Assembly: GCA_039105265.1 (NCBI GenBank)
Contig: JAPFFF010000013.1
Span: forward strand, 2,666,001 to 2,730,000
DNA: 64,000 nucleotides
Direction of reading: 5' to 3'
From: Tritrichomonas musculus
Taxonomy: Eukaryota > Parabasalia > Tritrichomonadida > Tritrichomonadidae
Made by a program: the position numbers and the translations under genes. This document shows, piece after piece, positions 21,151 to 33,537 of this stretch. The notes beneath the pieces are model-generated. The model worked only from the letters and a program-made list of their open reading frames with translations. It was not told the origin of the DNA and ran no database searches. Numbering within the stretch: the first letter of the stretch is position 1; each line of letters opens with the position of its first letter.

Positions 21151-22340
21151 ATAAGTCAATAAATTATAAACGCATTGAGAATAAAAATATTTAAAATATT
21201 TTTAACTTGAATTATTTGTGATCAATGAGACTCTTTTCTTCGAATTAAAAAATAAATCAATTTGGAATTCATAGATTTACAAAAATGATATAGAATTTTT
21301 GTTAATAAATCGTTTTTATGCTTCTGAATTGCAATCGAATATACATTGAATTTTTCAATAAAATCAATTTTTGAGGGGAATGGAAATATCATTCATTCTT
21401 CAAATACTGAAAGAATTTGGATTTTTTTGATTATTAAGAAATATCCGATAACTACTTCATCATATGAATATAAATTATTTTTATCATAATGTATATTAAA
21501 TATATTAAATATATAAAATATATAATATTCATCTGATATTGTTTATATTTATTATTATCTTAAATACATGTAAATTAATATATATTTTAAAAATTGTTTT
21601 GCTTTTTTAAAATTTCTAATGAATGTAAAAAAATTTAGATATTCGCATTTTTTATTTTTGCCTTTTCTTCTCAATTATTTTCCGATCAATTGAAAAAATG
21701 AGAGGATTTGAATGCCTTCTCAATGATATTATCTAGCATTATCAGCTGTTTAAAAAACTTATCTTTAGTAACACCCCGTCATTTTTTTAAAAAACTTTCG
21801 ATATAATGCATTAAAACAGAAATCGAAGTCAAAAAAAAAAAAACAATTGAATATTTTATTTAAGACATTAATCAAAAATCGGGCTCCGTCCAGCTCTATG
21901 TTTTTTAGTACAGTTTTAATATAGCGCCTTACTCTTTTCTCGGTTTTCTTCGTCATATGTTTTTGGAGCGATGTATTTTTTTCTCAATCACTAAGTAAAT
22001 TATCGTAATACTTCTAATTTAACATTAAAAAAATTATATTTCTGATAATTTTTTTCTTGTTTTTAGTTTTTTCTATGAAATAATAATTCTTATTTTTTTT
22101 TTTAAGAACAGGAAATGAAAATAATATAATTTAAAACAGCAGTATCATGTTATAATTTATTATGAATATTGATGAGTTGTATTGTTGACACTTAAAATTG
22201 AATAATCTCATTCATTGAAATTGAAAATCTGGATTATGTTTATTTTTTGCATAAAAGCAATATATAATATATTTTCAAACATATTTGATTAATATAGCAC
22301 ATTGAAATCCATGGGTTTACAGCTGAATAATCGTTGAATA
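21151..22340. other. AT-rich spacer inside the 9.55-kb element
   Basis: No gene recognised. A 63-codon minus-strand frame at 21765-21956 has no recognisable domain. Confidence 0.5.
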
Positions 22341-23876
22341 CCCATATTTATAAACGTCCATCTAAAATCGCAGAAGAGAACTCTGACACGATTTTTAAGT
22401 TACAAAAAAGCCTTCATATTTTATATTTTACAACAAATAAGTATAATAATAATATGTTATAAAATATATATTAAATATAAGTAATTTTATATTTTATAAA
22501 TATCGATTGTTTTTTAGAGATATAAATAGATTTATGTTTAATTCAATTATTCACTTGAATTTAAATACTCACAATTTTTTCTGAATAAAAAATTTATCGT
22601 CGTAAAATTTATTCAAATTGGTGACAATTCTTTTTTCTCCTCTCAATTTAATAAAATTTTGTGTGATGGTTACATTTTTTGTCCGTTTAATTTTTAGTTG
22701 GAGTGCAAAAAGTCATATATCCACTTTATCAATCTCAAAACAAAATTTATTATCATCTTAGTTATTAATAGATGAAGCTATATTCTTATTTTTATCCAAA
22801 AATTTGAATTTTGGAACATCAAATTTGTAAATATCTTTTGATGTTCACAAGATACAACCATACTTACTCTGCCAAAAATTACTTTCATTCCTCACTCTAT
22901 AAGAATATCACGGTAAAAAGCGAATTTAAAAATTAGTTCACAAAAAGTTTCACTTTTTCAAGTAATATTTGCCATTTTTTAAGGCAAAACTTTAATATAT
23001 TTTGTTTATATTGGTATATTTAGAATTGTCATCAGATGCTCCATATGATGCAATAGTCAAATAGAAAATTTATTTTTGGTCCGTTATTTATCAAACCAAA
23101 TTCCTTATTTTTGGAAAATAAATATGTAGTTATCTTTAAAATATATAAATATTGCTATTTTATATATTTTTTTGTTTTAGAAAAGCTTTCTTAGGCTTAT
23201 TTTGAACAATTCATTTTGAGAAGAAAAAAAGAAATTTGACCAAAAAAGCATTGAAAAAGTTAACCAATTCTTAGAAAATAAAAACTTAAAAAACAAGAAA
23301 AAAGAAAAATTATACAATAAAGCATTATCAAATATAAATTTTTATTAAATGTTTGTTATATATTCAACTAAAAAGAGAGATTTAAGAAAAATCTCAAAAA
23401 AATGAAATATGCATGCCAAAAGGAACTTCAAATTAAACATTATATGCTTAGATAGTGATCGTAAACCTAAAAACTTTTCAATTTTTGTATATTCCGTCGG
23501 TAATCGGTAGGATTTGGTTTCGCTGATCTGTCTATATCTCGATTTTTTGGGCTTTGCTGAGTCGTCTATCGATATTCCGATTGCTTTTTTGATGATTTTT
23601 TGTTGATTTATGTATAAATCTGGCTGAAATAAGGAGACTGTAAATTAAGGAATCTATTGACCAAATAAAAAGTGCCAATGATTTGATAGTAAATCAATAG
23701 AAAATCATTATAACAATTAGCAAATTAATTCAAAAAGTTATTTTTATTGAAAAAAATGAGATATTTCAAAGATGTAAATTCTTTTTTGAATTGCTTAATT
23801 AAAAGTGGATTTTTTCTGAAAAGTTAAGTGACAGAGGTCTCTTCTGCAATTTTAGACGGACGTTTATAAATATGGG
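22341..23876. mobile_element. 1.54-kb Tc1/mariner-like relic with 52-bp TIRs
   Basis: The TIR starts CCCATATTTATAAACG at both ends and continues for about 52 bp with roughly four mismatches. TA at 22339-22340 and 23877-23878 is the expected mariner-type duplication. The length (1.54 kb) is right for a full-size Tc1/mariner element. No intact transposase frame is present. A relatively G+C-rich stretch near 23450-23600 reads on the minus strand as possible protein (RYRQISETKSYRLPTEYTK) and may be a transposase trace; that is weak. Confidence 0.7.
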
Positions 23877-24196
23877 TAGTTACCATGGTTAGATGGCTTA
23901 TATTAGTTTTTATTATTAATTATTCATTATTATATTTATAAACCTATTTTAATAAAATATAATTTATTATATATTAAGATATTTGAATTTAAAATTTTTT
24001 TCAGAATATTCAATTTTTTGATTTGTATAAAAGATGTTTAAAAAAAAAAAAATAAATATGTTTATATTTATAATCAATCATTTATTTTTGGAATTAATGT
24101 AAAAAATAAATTGTAATAAAGTTGATGATTTATTAAAACTATTCAATAAATAGTTTTATTTATATAATATTAGAAAATTCAATTAATTAATGTTAG

Positions 24197-24669
24197 ACTT
24201 GTTATTTTGAGAATCGATATCAAAAACGTCACTTTTTTGCATCTGATACTCGATTATCAGATTAAAAATCTGATATCGAGATTATCGATTATCAAGATAT
24301 CAGATATGAAATGTGATATAAAAATAATTGTAAACTTGATATCAATTACCGAGATCTCGAGATCTCAAACAGATTTATCTTTTTTTATAATTGGTATATG
24401 TGATTTTAAAATATTTAAAAATAAATAATATGATGCATTGATGTTTATTTTAAGATTAAAATCAAAAAAATACATTCTTTTTATGAAATATTTGAGAATG
24501 AATTACGATCATATATTTATCAAAAAGTTTAATTGAAAATACTGATATCAAATGCTGAGAAAAAAAATTCTCGATCTCTGAAATCGATCTCGAGAATCTG
24601 TGTATATTTATGTATCGATATCAAAAAGTCAATCAATTATCGATCTCGAGAATCGGAGAATAACAAGTC
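24197..24669. mobile_element. 473-bp MITE, GACTTGTTATT family, copy 1
   Basis: The TIR GACTTGTTATT...AATAACAAGTC is flanked by TA on both sides. A nearly identical copy in the same orientation lies at 43567-44042, and a shorter relative is at 34030-34354. The interior is packed with GATATC, ATCGAT and CTCGAG palindromes. Similar 65- to 73-codon frames appear in both copies and are by-products of the repeat, not genes. Confidence 0.85.
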
Positions 24670-24689
24670 TAATTAATGTTATGTATTAA

Positions 24690-25640
24690 ATGGGAAGTCG
24701 AAAATGAGCTCGTAGCGAGCTATGTTAGGATTGGAGATAGTAGAGACCACATCATAACGTATATTGCTATAATTGAATAAAAAAAAATGTTTGATATAAA
24801 TAATATTGAATAAGTAAGCATAATCTATATACATTTCTGAGTAAAAAATAGTGTTGATATCATTAATGTTGTATATTTTTAATCAAAATAATACTTAATG
24901 ATATCATAGGTGGAGTTAGGCGGGAGCAAATGATAAAGATGCGTGTCATAATGTTCTCTATTAATGGAATATCTTCATATTAAATAAATATTTATGAAAC
25001 ATAATTGATATTTATTGAATTATATTAACTCACAAATGAAATATAATAGAGTATAATGGCCAATAAATGAAATATAATGTAGAATGATAGTTTATAAATG
25101 ATTTAAAAAGGAATATTTTTCAATGTATTTGTTAAAAAGTAAAATAAGATTGAGATTATTGAAATATAAGAAAAAAAAAGTGATATTTAAAGGAGATATA
25201 TTGTATTGTAATGGAGATTAAATGAAATATGATATAATATAATGACGCAGAAATGAAAAATAATGCAATATAATGATCAACAATTGAAATATAGTTCAGT
25301 ATAATGATTTACAAGTGGAATATGAATCAAAATTTGGGAATATACAGGTAAACATTTGAAATATGACGCATTTCAATGTGATAAAAGGACACATAAGAGC
25401 TGTATGTCAATGACAACTATGAATTGAAATCAGAATATAATGCAAAAATTACAACCCTCGAAGCTAGTTAATGGCTATTCTAGCTTGAGTCAACATAAAA
25501 ATAGTAAAATTTTAGAAGTGATTGTTATTTTTATGTATTAAAAATAATAATTATTATAATTGAACCTATCCCTAGAGAGATCGAAGGTGAGATCAGGCCT
25601 GGGTAGTTGTTAAGGACGCACAACCTAACGTATTACAATC
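24690..25640. repeat. Degenerate interspersed repeats
   Basis: Loose repeats of a motif like GAAATATAATG occur every 35-45 bp around 25020-25300. Longer related blocks near 24700, 24905 and 25575 share GAG-T-TAGG and AACGTAT/ATAATGT cores. Similar blocks occur in the centre of the 4.5-kb element (30160-31010). No coding sense. Confidence 0.4.
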
Positions 25641-27971
25641 ACAGATAAGTAAAATATTAAAGTATTAACAATTGAATCAAATGATGATAATCCAATATAA
25701 AGTAAATTACCTATTAGCAAATAAATAATATTACAATTTTCAAATAGATAGGTTAAATGTAATGTCTATCAATATATTTGTAAGTAATAAACTTACACCG
25801 TAAACTTTAAAAAATAAGATACAGATTTCATAATCCAAAATAAAATCAAAATTCCAGAATATTTCGACTTTATGATGCATTATACAATAATTTTATAAAT
25901 GATCCTCTCATAAAAGATTAATATTTACTTATTTATTTATAATTTTATTGAGATAAATGCAAATTAAAAAAAGTATTATTTAAATAATCGTTATTATTTG
26001 AATTTTTTATTAATCTTTTATCTCTTAAAAAATATAAATATATCATGATTATAATGGGATATTTATTATAGAGAGAATATTATTATACAAATAATATATT
26101 AAATGTAATGTAAATCTAGGAATATCAAAAATATTTTCAAACTATTTTAAATAACTTGTAAAGTATTCAAAAATAACAATGGTAAAACGAATATTATCTT
26201 GAAATAAAAATAATGATAAGCATTTTTTTATAATTATTTGAAAATTATTTCTTTTAAAAATAATAAAATATAATATTGCAATATAGAATTATTAATTTTT
26301 ATTTTTTTCAAGATTATTAACAATTTAAATTTAAATTTTTATATTATAATATATTAATAAGAAGCAATTGTAAGAATGATATGCTTAAAATGTTTTTGGA
26401 ATCTTCAAATTAAATTTTAATAATCATGAATAAAAAGAAACTAGGTTATTTCATTAACCATATAAACTTTAAAATTCAATATAAATCTTCAATTAAAAAT
26501 TAAAAGAATTAATTTGGATAAATAAAATCTGGACTTGAAAATATATTTAGAATTGTTGTTTTGAAATAAAAAATATAATTTATTCTTTAAATAGTTCATT
26601 TATAAAATTATTTATTGATTTCAATTTATTTTACTTCATTTTTTATCGAGAAAAAGATATATTAAGATTATAAATCATTATATTCATTTCATTCAAATTC
26701 ATTCAATTTGGTTATATTAAAGATATATGGTGTGAAATACAAATCAAATGAGAGTTAAATATTTTATTAATAAATTATAATTTTATTTTCTGAAAACTTA
26801 TTTTCGGTTAATAATTAAAATTGATATAAATTTTAATCTATGTTCACAAAAATTTCAGATGATTATTTTATACACTATACAAATGTTTAATAAAGTAAAC
26901 TTTTTAAAAATACTTTGATTTTTTTTAATAACTATTAAATTTCAAATCATCAAACTTCAAATTAATATATAAGATAATAAATAATTCATATTTCATACTC
27001 ATTAATTCTTAAATTATGGTTATAACCATTTATAAAAATACGTTTTGAATTTTTTGAAAATTATTTTATGAAACATAAAATAATATAAACTTTTAAATCT
27101 TATTAATAACTATTAATTTAAAATATTAAAATGATTATTTAAATACTGTTATATATACATTCAATACATTTAAAGTATAATTTAGTAACATAAGTATTTT
27201 TGGTAAATATATTAAAAAGCATAAAAATATTAAATTTATTACATTCAGAAATATTGAGATAAAAAATTGAAAACATTCAAAAATATTCAAAACAATATAT
27301 CAAACGTACAAATTTAATTCAATTATCAATTCTTAAATATCATATTATATAAAATTATTTATTCAAATTTTTTTAAACACCCAAAATCTATTCCTACTTG
27401 CAAATATTAATTTTGAATTAGATACTATAATATTTTAAATTACCTCAAATCAATGTGAAGTTTAATTTTTTATTCAAAAAATAATTAAATTCACGTGAAA
27501 AACAATGTTACTCCATATTATTTTTCTAAAATGATTCATAATAAACCAATTTAAAGGTAAAATATCACAAAAAACACTATATCATCATTTTCTCAAATAT
27601 CTAAGCTACCTCTCAAAAAATATGCTCATTTTTATATTTTATGAATAAATAATTAGTATTAATTATTAAATTAAGAATTTTTTTAGAATTGAAAAAAGTA
27701 AATATTCAATAAATAATTATTTAAAGAAAAATTGATTTTTTTTGCATTTATTAATAATATAATACTTACACAAACGCATTCTATATTTTTCACACTTATT
27801 TATTACTTTCATTAGCCAAATATTTTATCATTTTATATTTAATTAAACCAAATTCTTTAGAATTAATATAATAATTACTTTTCAATCATTAAATTTTACC
27901 GGTAATATTAATTTTTCATTTTTTCAATTTTTAAATGATTTTTTAAAAGTTTTTTTCTTAATAAAAATCCA
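25641..27971. other. AT-rich interior of the MULE-like element
   Basis: More than 2 kb of nearly pure A/T sequence with no gene, RNA or clear repeat that I can support. Confidence 0.6.
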
Positions 27972-28142
27972 CTGGTGAAAAGTGTAAAATGAATTTTTAA
28001 AATTGAATAAAAAATGAAGTAAATTGAATACTACCAAAGGTGAAAAGTGCGAAATGAAGTAAACATCGCACTTTTCACCAGTTGATTTGAAGGGCAATTT
28101 GGCCGTTAAGTGAAATTGAGGGGGTGATTTTTACTGAAACCC
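27972..28142 (-). repeat. Right 171-bp TIR of the MULE-like element
   Basis: Reverse complement of 18593-18763, with no mismatch seen. Followed at once by the right target duplication. Confidence 0.9.
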
Positions 28143-28151
28143 TTAAATTTC
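28143..28151. repeat. Target-site duplication, right copy (TTAAATTTC)
   Basis: Exact repeat of 18584-18592. Two bases (GG) separate it from the T33 tract at 28154-28186. Confidence 0.9.
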
Positions 28152-28187
<36 letters not shown>

Positions 28188-29099
28188 GTAAATTTTGAAA
28201 TGCACAAAAAGTGCCCAAAAAGTGAAAAATACTGAAAAAGTTTCCCAAAAAGTGCTTTTTGCACAAAAAGTGACAAATTTGGAGAAAAAAAAAACTTAAA
28301 TAAATCATAAATAGAATTAAAATGTTTTTATAAAAATTATAATATAAAATGTATAAGTCCATATGAAATAAAAAATGGTATAAAATTGAGAAATGCAAAT
28401 TATCCTATATATTTCATATATTTGATCTAATATTGTGAAAAAGGCAAATTATCATTTAATGTAGCTTGTATATTAATATTTGCGTATCATTTTCGCGATA
28501 ATATTGATACTTCAAATATTGATTGATTTTCTAAAAATAAAAGAAAATTACTTATTTGAAATTATTTAACGTTAATTAACAAATTAGTCATCACCATTTT
28601 TAATTTAATAATGTTTTTTATGAGATAATTTTATATTAAATGTGAGATATTATTTTCTCAGAAAAAAAACAAAATAATTAAAATTGATAATAAAATATTG
28701 AATGGCAATAGAAAAATTATTGAATTAATTATTATTATATTTCATATTTATTTATTTTAATATGTTCATGCACTATACGGATATATAAACTTTAATCTGC
28801 TTATATAATATTATTAAACATATATTTAGTGGTTATTTTATATGATATAAATGTTATATTTCATAGAATTCATATTTTATATTTTGTGAATAAAGTATAA
28901 TTTTGAATAAAAATAATTATATATTGAATGCATTGAAATATTTATTTTTATAAACGGCTCTTTTATCTTTTATCGATTTATTTTACAATAGAAAAGATTT
29001 TTAATATTAATAATATGATATAATTATTTAGTATATTGTTCATTATTTTGGAGTTCCTGATATTTTCCTTTATGTGGTGAAAATTGAACAATTTGATGA

Positions 29100-29344
29100 A
29101 AATATTATATCTTCTCTTAATCCAGTTACATAAACTAGCAATAAACGATATAAAGTAATTTAATGGTTATTATAGTTGTTCATTCTTATTCTTTCATTTG
29201 TTTTCATAGAATCTTATTTCAAAATATTATATCTTCTCTTCATCCAGTTATATAAACTAGCAATAAACGATATAAAGTAATTTAATGGTTATTATAGTTG
29301 TTCATTCTTATTCTTTCATTTGTTTTCATAGAATCTTATTAAGA
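29100..29344 (+). repeat. 122-bp tandem unit, two copies
   Basis: The unit starts AATATTATATCTTCTCTT and ends in a TTTTCATAGAATCTTATT-like stretch. The second copy differs at a few bases. The inverted counterpart at 31381-31760 has three copies. Confidence 0.85.
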
Positions 29345-29644
29345 AATTTAATATTTTTTTTTTTTTTTTTTTTTTTTTCCCTCTCTCTCCCCTCACTATT
29401 TCATTTAGTATATAGTAGTATATAATAAGTTGTAGTGTTATCTGATATTATGATAACACAAATACTTTATTTATTTTATGCTTATTTCATACAAATCATC
29501 AATTTTCGATTTTGAATATGCTCATTGAATTATTTCAATGGATAAAATATAAAGAAATGATTTTTTAATTTCTAACTAACGACAGGTTTTTTGTTTTAAG
29601 TAATCAAATTATTACAATCAAGGAGGTCTTTCACGTTAATATTA

Positions 29645-31089
29645 CATATTATAACAATCATATTTTAATTAACTGCCTAAAATTGTGAATTCTTAAATAT
29701 TTTCAAAATTTTGAAAAGATTGATAGAACAGATCCCAATATGAATGATTATACATTTAATTTGTTAATATATATTAACTATCCATCATTAATCCAACTCA
29801 ACCCATCATTATTATCATTCGTTCTATCAAAATCTTCATTTATAAATCATAAATATCACACTTTTTATCATTATTATCATTTGATTTGTAATAATACTCG
29901 TTTATTTAATATAATTACTAATCATGTTAGCATCACTCTAAAATATATGTCATAATTCTCCCAAGATTTTCATTAAATTGTAAATGTACAAAAATATTTG
30001 AAAATTATTGGAAATATATTTGTTATTTGGTTGACAAAGGCGTATTTTAATGCAAATCACCGCAGGAGTTACTTTATGAGAAAAAGTAATACCATAAATT
30101 GACCGTGAAAAGAATGAAATCGTCAAAGATATAAAAAATATGTGTCGTTAAGTCTCTGAAACAGAAAATGATGCACAGCCGAACGTATACTACTAGGATA
30201 ATGATAGAATGAGAGATAATTATAATAGATATATGAGAATAATGATGTATATTTAATTACTATAACAGGTGTAGACACGCTAAAACAATTAACATACTAT
30301 ATATAGTTATCTTGGGATCAGATATGAGTCTATAGAAATATGCTAAGGTGTTAATCACGTTTCAGGAGCATAGTCACGTATCTTTATCTCGGTGCTGTCA
30401 TCTCGAATTATCATCCAGGTATTATTATCCCGTTATTATCTCGGTGTTATTATCTCAAATTATTTTAGTGTAGCTACGCCTCTTATAATAACTACTGTAT
30501 ATGCTAGAATAATGGTAGAATGAGTGATAATCAAAGTATATCAATAAGGATTATGATGTTATAAATGAAAATAATAATAGAATGAATGATGTTAATGATT
30601 AAATGAGTGATAATTGCATTAACCAAATAAGAATTATGATAGTATGAATAAGAATAATGTTAAAATGATTGATAATTATAATTTAAAAGTAAGAATTATG
30701 ATGAATAAGATGGAATAATGATTGAACTAGAGTTAATAATGATAGAATGATTGATAATAATGATTAAATAAATAACAATTATAATAAACAAGTAAATATT
30801 ATGATAGAATGAAAAGAATAATGATAAAATGAGTGATAATTTAAATATATAAGTAAGAATTATGATGAATATACTAGGATAATGATTGAACGAATGATAA
30901 TAATGATAACTTATCCTCGGATAAAGATTTTTTCTCCTGATCCATTTTAGGATATTACCGCATGCTTAGTAATAATGATAGAATGAGTGATAATAATGAT
31001 TGTTTATGCAGTAAAAAAATGATAGAAGAAACGAGAACGACGATATAAAAATAAATATTAAGGTTGATTCAAACAATGAAAAATTAAAT
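29645..31089. other. Centre of the 4.5-kb element, degenerate ATAATGATAGAATGA repeats
   Basis: From about 30185 to 31010 the sequence is a degenerate array of 25-35 bp units built on ATAATGATAGAATGAGTGATAA. A 71-codon frame at 29740-29955 is low-complexity and not called. Slightly less AT-rich fragments near 30070-30480 have no coding sense I can support. Confidence 0.55.
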
Positions 31090-31380
31090 TAATATTAACA
31101 TAAAAGACCTCCTTGATTGTAATAATTTGATTACTTAAAACAAAAAACCTGTCGTTAGTTAGAAATTAAAAAATCATTTCTTTATATTTTATCCATTGAA
31201 ATAATTCAATGAGCATATTCAAAATCGAAAATTGATGATTTGTATGAAATAAGCATAAAATAAATAAAGTATTTGTGTTATCATAATATCAGATAACACT
31301 ACAATTTATTATATACTACTATATACTAAATGAAATAGTGAGGGGAGAGAGAGGGAAAAAAAAAAAAAAAAAAAAAAAAA

Positions 31381-31760
31381 ATATTAAATTTCTTAATAAG
31401 ATTCTATGAAAACAAATGAAAGAATAAGAATGAACAACTATAATAGCCATTAAATTACTTTATATCGTTTATTGCTAGTTTATATAACTGGATGAAGAGA
31501 AGATATAATATTTTGAAATAAGATTCTATGAAAACAAATGAAAGAATAAGAATGAACAACTATAATAGCCATTAAATTACTTTATATCGTTTATTGCTAG
31601 TTTATATAACTGGATGAAGAGAAGATATAATATTTTGAAATAAGATTCTATGAAAACAAATGAAAGAATAAGAATGAACAACTATAATAACCATTAAATT
31701 ACTTTATATCGTTTATTGCTAGTTTATGTAACTGGATTAAGAGAAGATATAATATTTTCA
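31381..31760 (-). repeat. 122-bp tandem unit, three copies
   Basis: Inverted counterpart of 29100-29344 with one extra unit, which accounts for the length difference between the arms. Confidence 0.85.
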
Positions 31761-32668
31761 TCAAATTGTTCAATTTTCACCACATAAAGGAAAATATCAG
31801 GAACTCCAAAATAATGAACAATATACTAAATAATTATATCATATTATTAATATTAAAAATCTTTTCTATTGTAAAATAAATCGATAAAAGATAAAAGAGC
31901 CGTTTATAAAAATAAATATTTCAATGCATTCAATATATAATTATTTTTATTCAAAATTATACTTTATTCACAAAATATAAAATATGAATTCTATGAAATA
32001 TAACATTTATATCATATAAAATAACCACTAAATATATGTTTAATAATATTATATAAGCAGATTAAAGTTTATATATCCGTATAGTGCATGAACATATTAA
32101 AATAAATAAATATGAAATATAATAATAATTAATTCAATAATTTTTCTATTGCCATTCAATATTTTATTATCAATTTTAATTATTTTGTTTTTTTTCTGAG
32201 AAAATAATATCTCACATTTAATATAAAATTATCTCATAAAAAACATTATTAAATTAAAAATGGTGATGACTAATTTGTTAATTAACGTTAAATAATTTCA
32301 AATAAGTAATTTTCTTTTATTTTTAGAAAATCAATCAATATTTGAAGTATCAATATTATCGCGAAAATGATACGCAAATATTAATATACAAGCTACATTA
32401 AATGATAATTTGCCTTTTTCACAATATTAGATCAAATATATGAAATATATAGGATAATTTGCATTTCTCAATTTTATACCATTTTTTATTTCATATGGAC
32501 TTATACATTTTATATTATAATTTTTATAAAAACATTTTAATTCTATTTATGATTTATTTAAGTTTTTTTTTTCTCCAAATTTGTCACTTTTTGTGCAAAA
32601 AGCACTTTTTGGGAAACTTTTTCAGTATTTTTCACTTTTTGGGCACTTTTTGTGCAAAAAAACTAGTA

Positions 32669-32670
<2 letters not shown>

Positions 32671-32706
<36 letters not shown>
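32671..32706. repeat. T36 homopolymer at the right end of the 4.5-kb element
   Basis: With the T33 tract at 28154-28186 it may be the duplicated, slippage-prone insertion target. Confidence 0.7.
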
Positions 32707-32710
<4 letters not shown>

Positions 32711-32871
32711 AGAAAATCTTAACTTATTTTTATTAACTAACATTAAAATATACGTTTTTTAAAATCTCGAAAAATGAAGAATTTTTCTTGAAATTTTTGA
32801 TGATTTTTTTGATTAATTTACTTCTGATTTCAATGCTGCAAAATGAAATTTCAAAACCTGCAAGCAACTGT

Positions 32872-33537
32872 TTAAAACAAATTTTCAAAAGATTTAATAA
32901 GAACATCAGCCATCATTTGATAGCCTTCATCATTTGGATGAAGTGCTACATCAATTGAAAGTTTGTCGAGGTTTTCTTGATCGCCACATTCACTGAAAAA
33001 ATCAGCCACTTGGAAAGACTCAAATTCTGCAATTTTAATTACAATTTCGGCATACTGCTTAAGAAAAATTCCATTGTATTCGTCATACCAATGAAGTGGT
33101 AAAAAAGTGCCAAAGCCATAACCTTTTCTTGGGGTGCATAAAATAATTTTCGCAATCGGATTTTTATCCCTTATTTTGTCAATAACAACTCTGTAAATTG
33201 CGGCAAATGTGACATTTTTGGTATTATTAATATAGTCATCAATTGTCCCAACTGGCGTTGAGTGGCCCCAGTCGTTGATGCCGTGCTCTATTGTATAATA
33301 ATCTGCTTTGATTATTTGAGGAAGAGTGGTTTCAAGGATACCACCATTAATACCATTATTTGTAAATTTTGTGAATAAAAGTTTCTCCATTACTCGTGTT
33401 TGATATCCTTTCGTAAATGAATTTGAAACATTATTATTGTACCAGGTAATTGATGTTCCAAGGCTGCACCAATGTGCATTTATGATACGTTGTTTTTCAT
33501 TGATAAAATTGCTGGTCTCTGATTTTTCAGTGCTCAT
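32872..33537 (-). CDS. SGNH/GDSL-type hydrolase
   Basis: 221 residues, the usual size for a single SGNH domain. Block I is WCSLGTSITW with the putative nucleophile S29 (GTS instead of GDS). Block II is NNGINGG (G62/N64 region). Block III is HGINDWG with N89. Block V ends in LHPNDEGYQ with H200. The preceding acid is D196, one residue further from the His than in the usual DxxH, so the catalytic Asp is uncertain. Proteins of this fold are esterases/lipases or acetyl-ester hydrolases. There is no signal peptide, so a cytoplasmic location is likely unless the start is wrong. It sits alone, 3' end toward the transposon block. The nearest relatives may be bacterial; that is untested. Confidence 0.85.
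   Translation of the reverse strand: MSTEKSETSNFINEKQRIINAHWCSLGTSITWYNNNVSNSFTKGYQTRVMEKLLFTKFTNNGINGGILETTLPQIIKADYYTIEHGINDWGHSTPVGTIDDYINNTKNVTFAAIYRVVIDKIRDKNPIAKIILCTPRKGYGFGTFLPLHWYDEYNGIFLKQYAEIVIKIAEFESFQVADFFSECGDQENLDKLSIDVALHPNDEGYQMMADVLIKSFENLF

Larger units (their letters stand above)
18593..28142. mobile_element. 9.55-kb non-autonomous MULE-like element
   Basis: Terminal inverted repeats of 171 bp (18593-18763 and 27972-28142) are identical as far as I can read them, begin GGGTTTCAG, and are flanked by a perfect 9-bp duplication. Long TIRs plus 9-bp duplications are the hallmark of Mutator-like elements, which are known in trichomonads. Each TIR contains three copies, in both orientations, of a GGTGAAAAGTG core that could bind transposase. 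The 9.2-kb interior has no reading frame longer than about 75 codons. It consists of AT-rich DNA plus older nested TIR elements (19327-20842, 20873-21149, 22341-23876, 24197-24669), so mobilisation would need a transposase from elsewhere. Identical TIRs imply a recent insertion although the cargo is old. Confidence 0.85.
28187..32670. mobile_element. 4.5-kb long-inverted-repeat (foldback-type) element in a poly-T tract
   Basis: The left arm (28201-29644) and right arm (31090-32656) are inverted copies, about 1.44 and 1.57 kb, around a 1.45-kb centre. The outermost 14 bp on each side, beginning GGTA, are only loosely matched. The arms start TGCACAAAAAGTGCCC and carry four or five AAAAAGTG boxes near the tip, like transposase-binding iterons. 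Both ends abut runs of T on the plus strand (28154-28186 and 32671-32706), consistent with a duplicated T-rich target. The arms differ mainly in the copy number of a 122-bp tandem unit (two on the left, three on the right). There is no coding sequence. I infer a non-autonomous DNA transposon, possibly MULE-like by analogy with 50236-53504. Confidence 0.75.

Noticed and set aside
24207-24428. 65- to 73-codon frames in the two GACTTGTTATT MITEs
   Set aside because: Made of palindromic GATATC/ATCGAT sequence; the frame ends differ between copies after a single-base indel.
18593-28142. Possibility that the large element is a Maverick/Polinton
   Set aside because: The duplication is 9 bp rather than 6 bp, and no polymerase, integrase or capsid-like frame is visible.
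28075-28398. 107- and 87-codon frames sharing the same sequence at 28075-28398 and 32459-32722
   Set aside because: They read through element ends and homopolymers (runs of K or F) and are mirror images caused by the inverted arms.
29645-31089. Possible CRISPR-like or satellite array in the centre of the 4.5-kb element
   Set aside because: Units are degenerate, of variable spacing, with no constant repeat/unique spacer pattern, and the host is eukaryotic.
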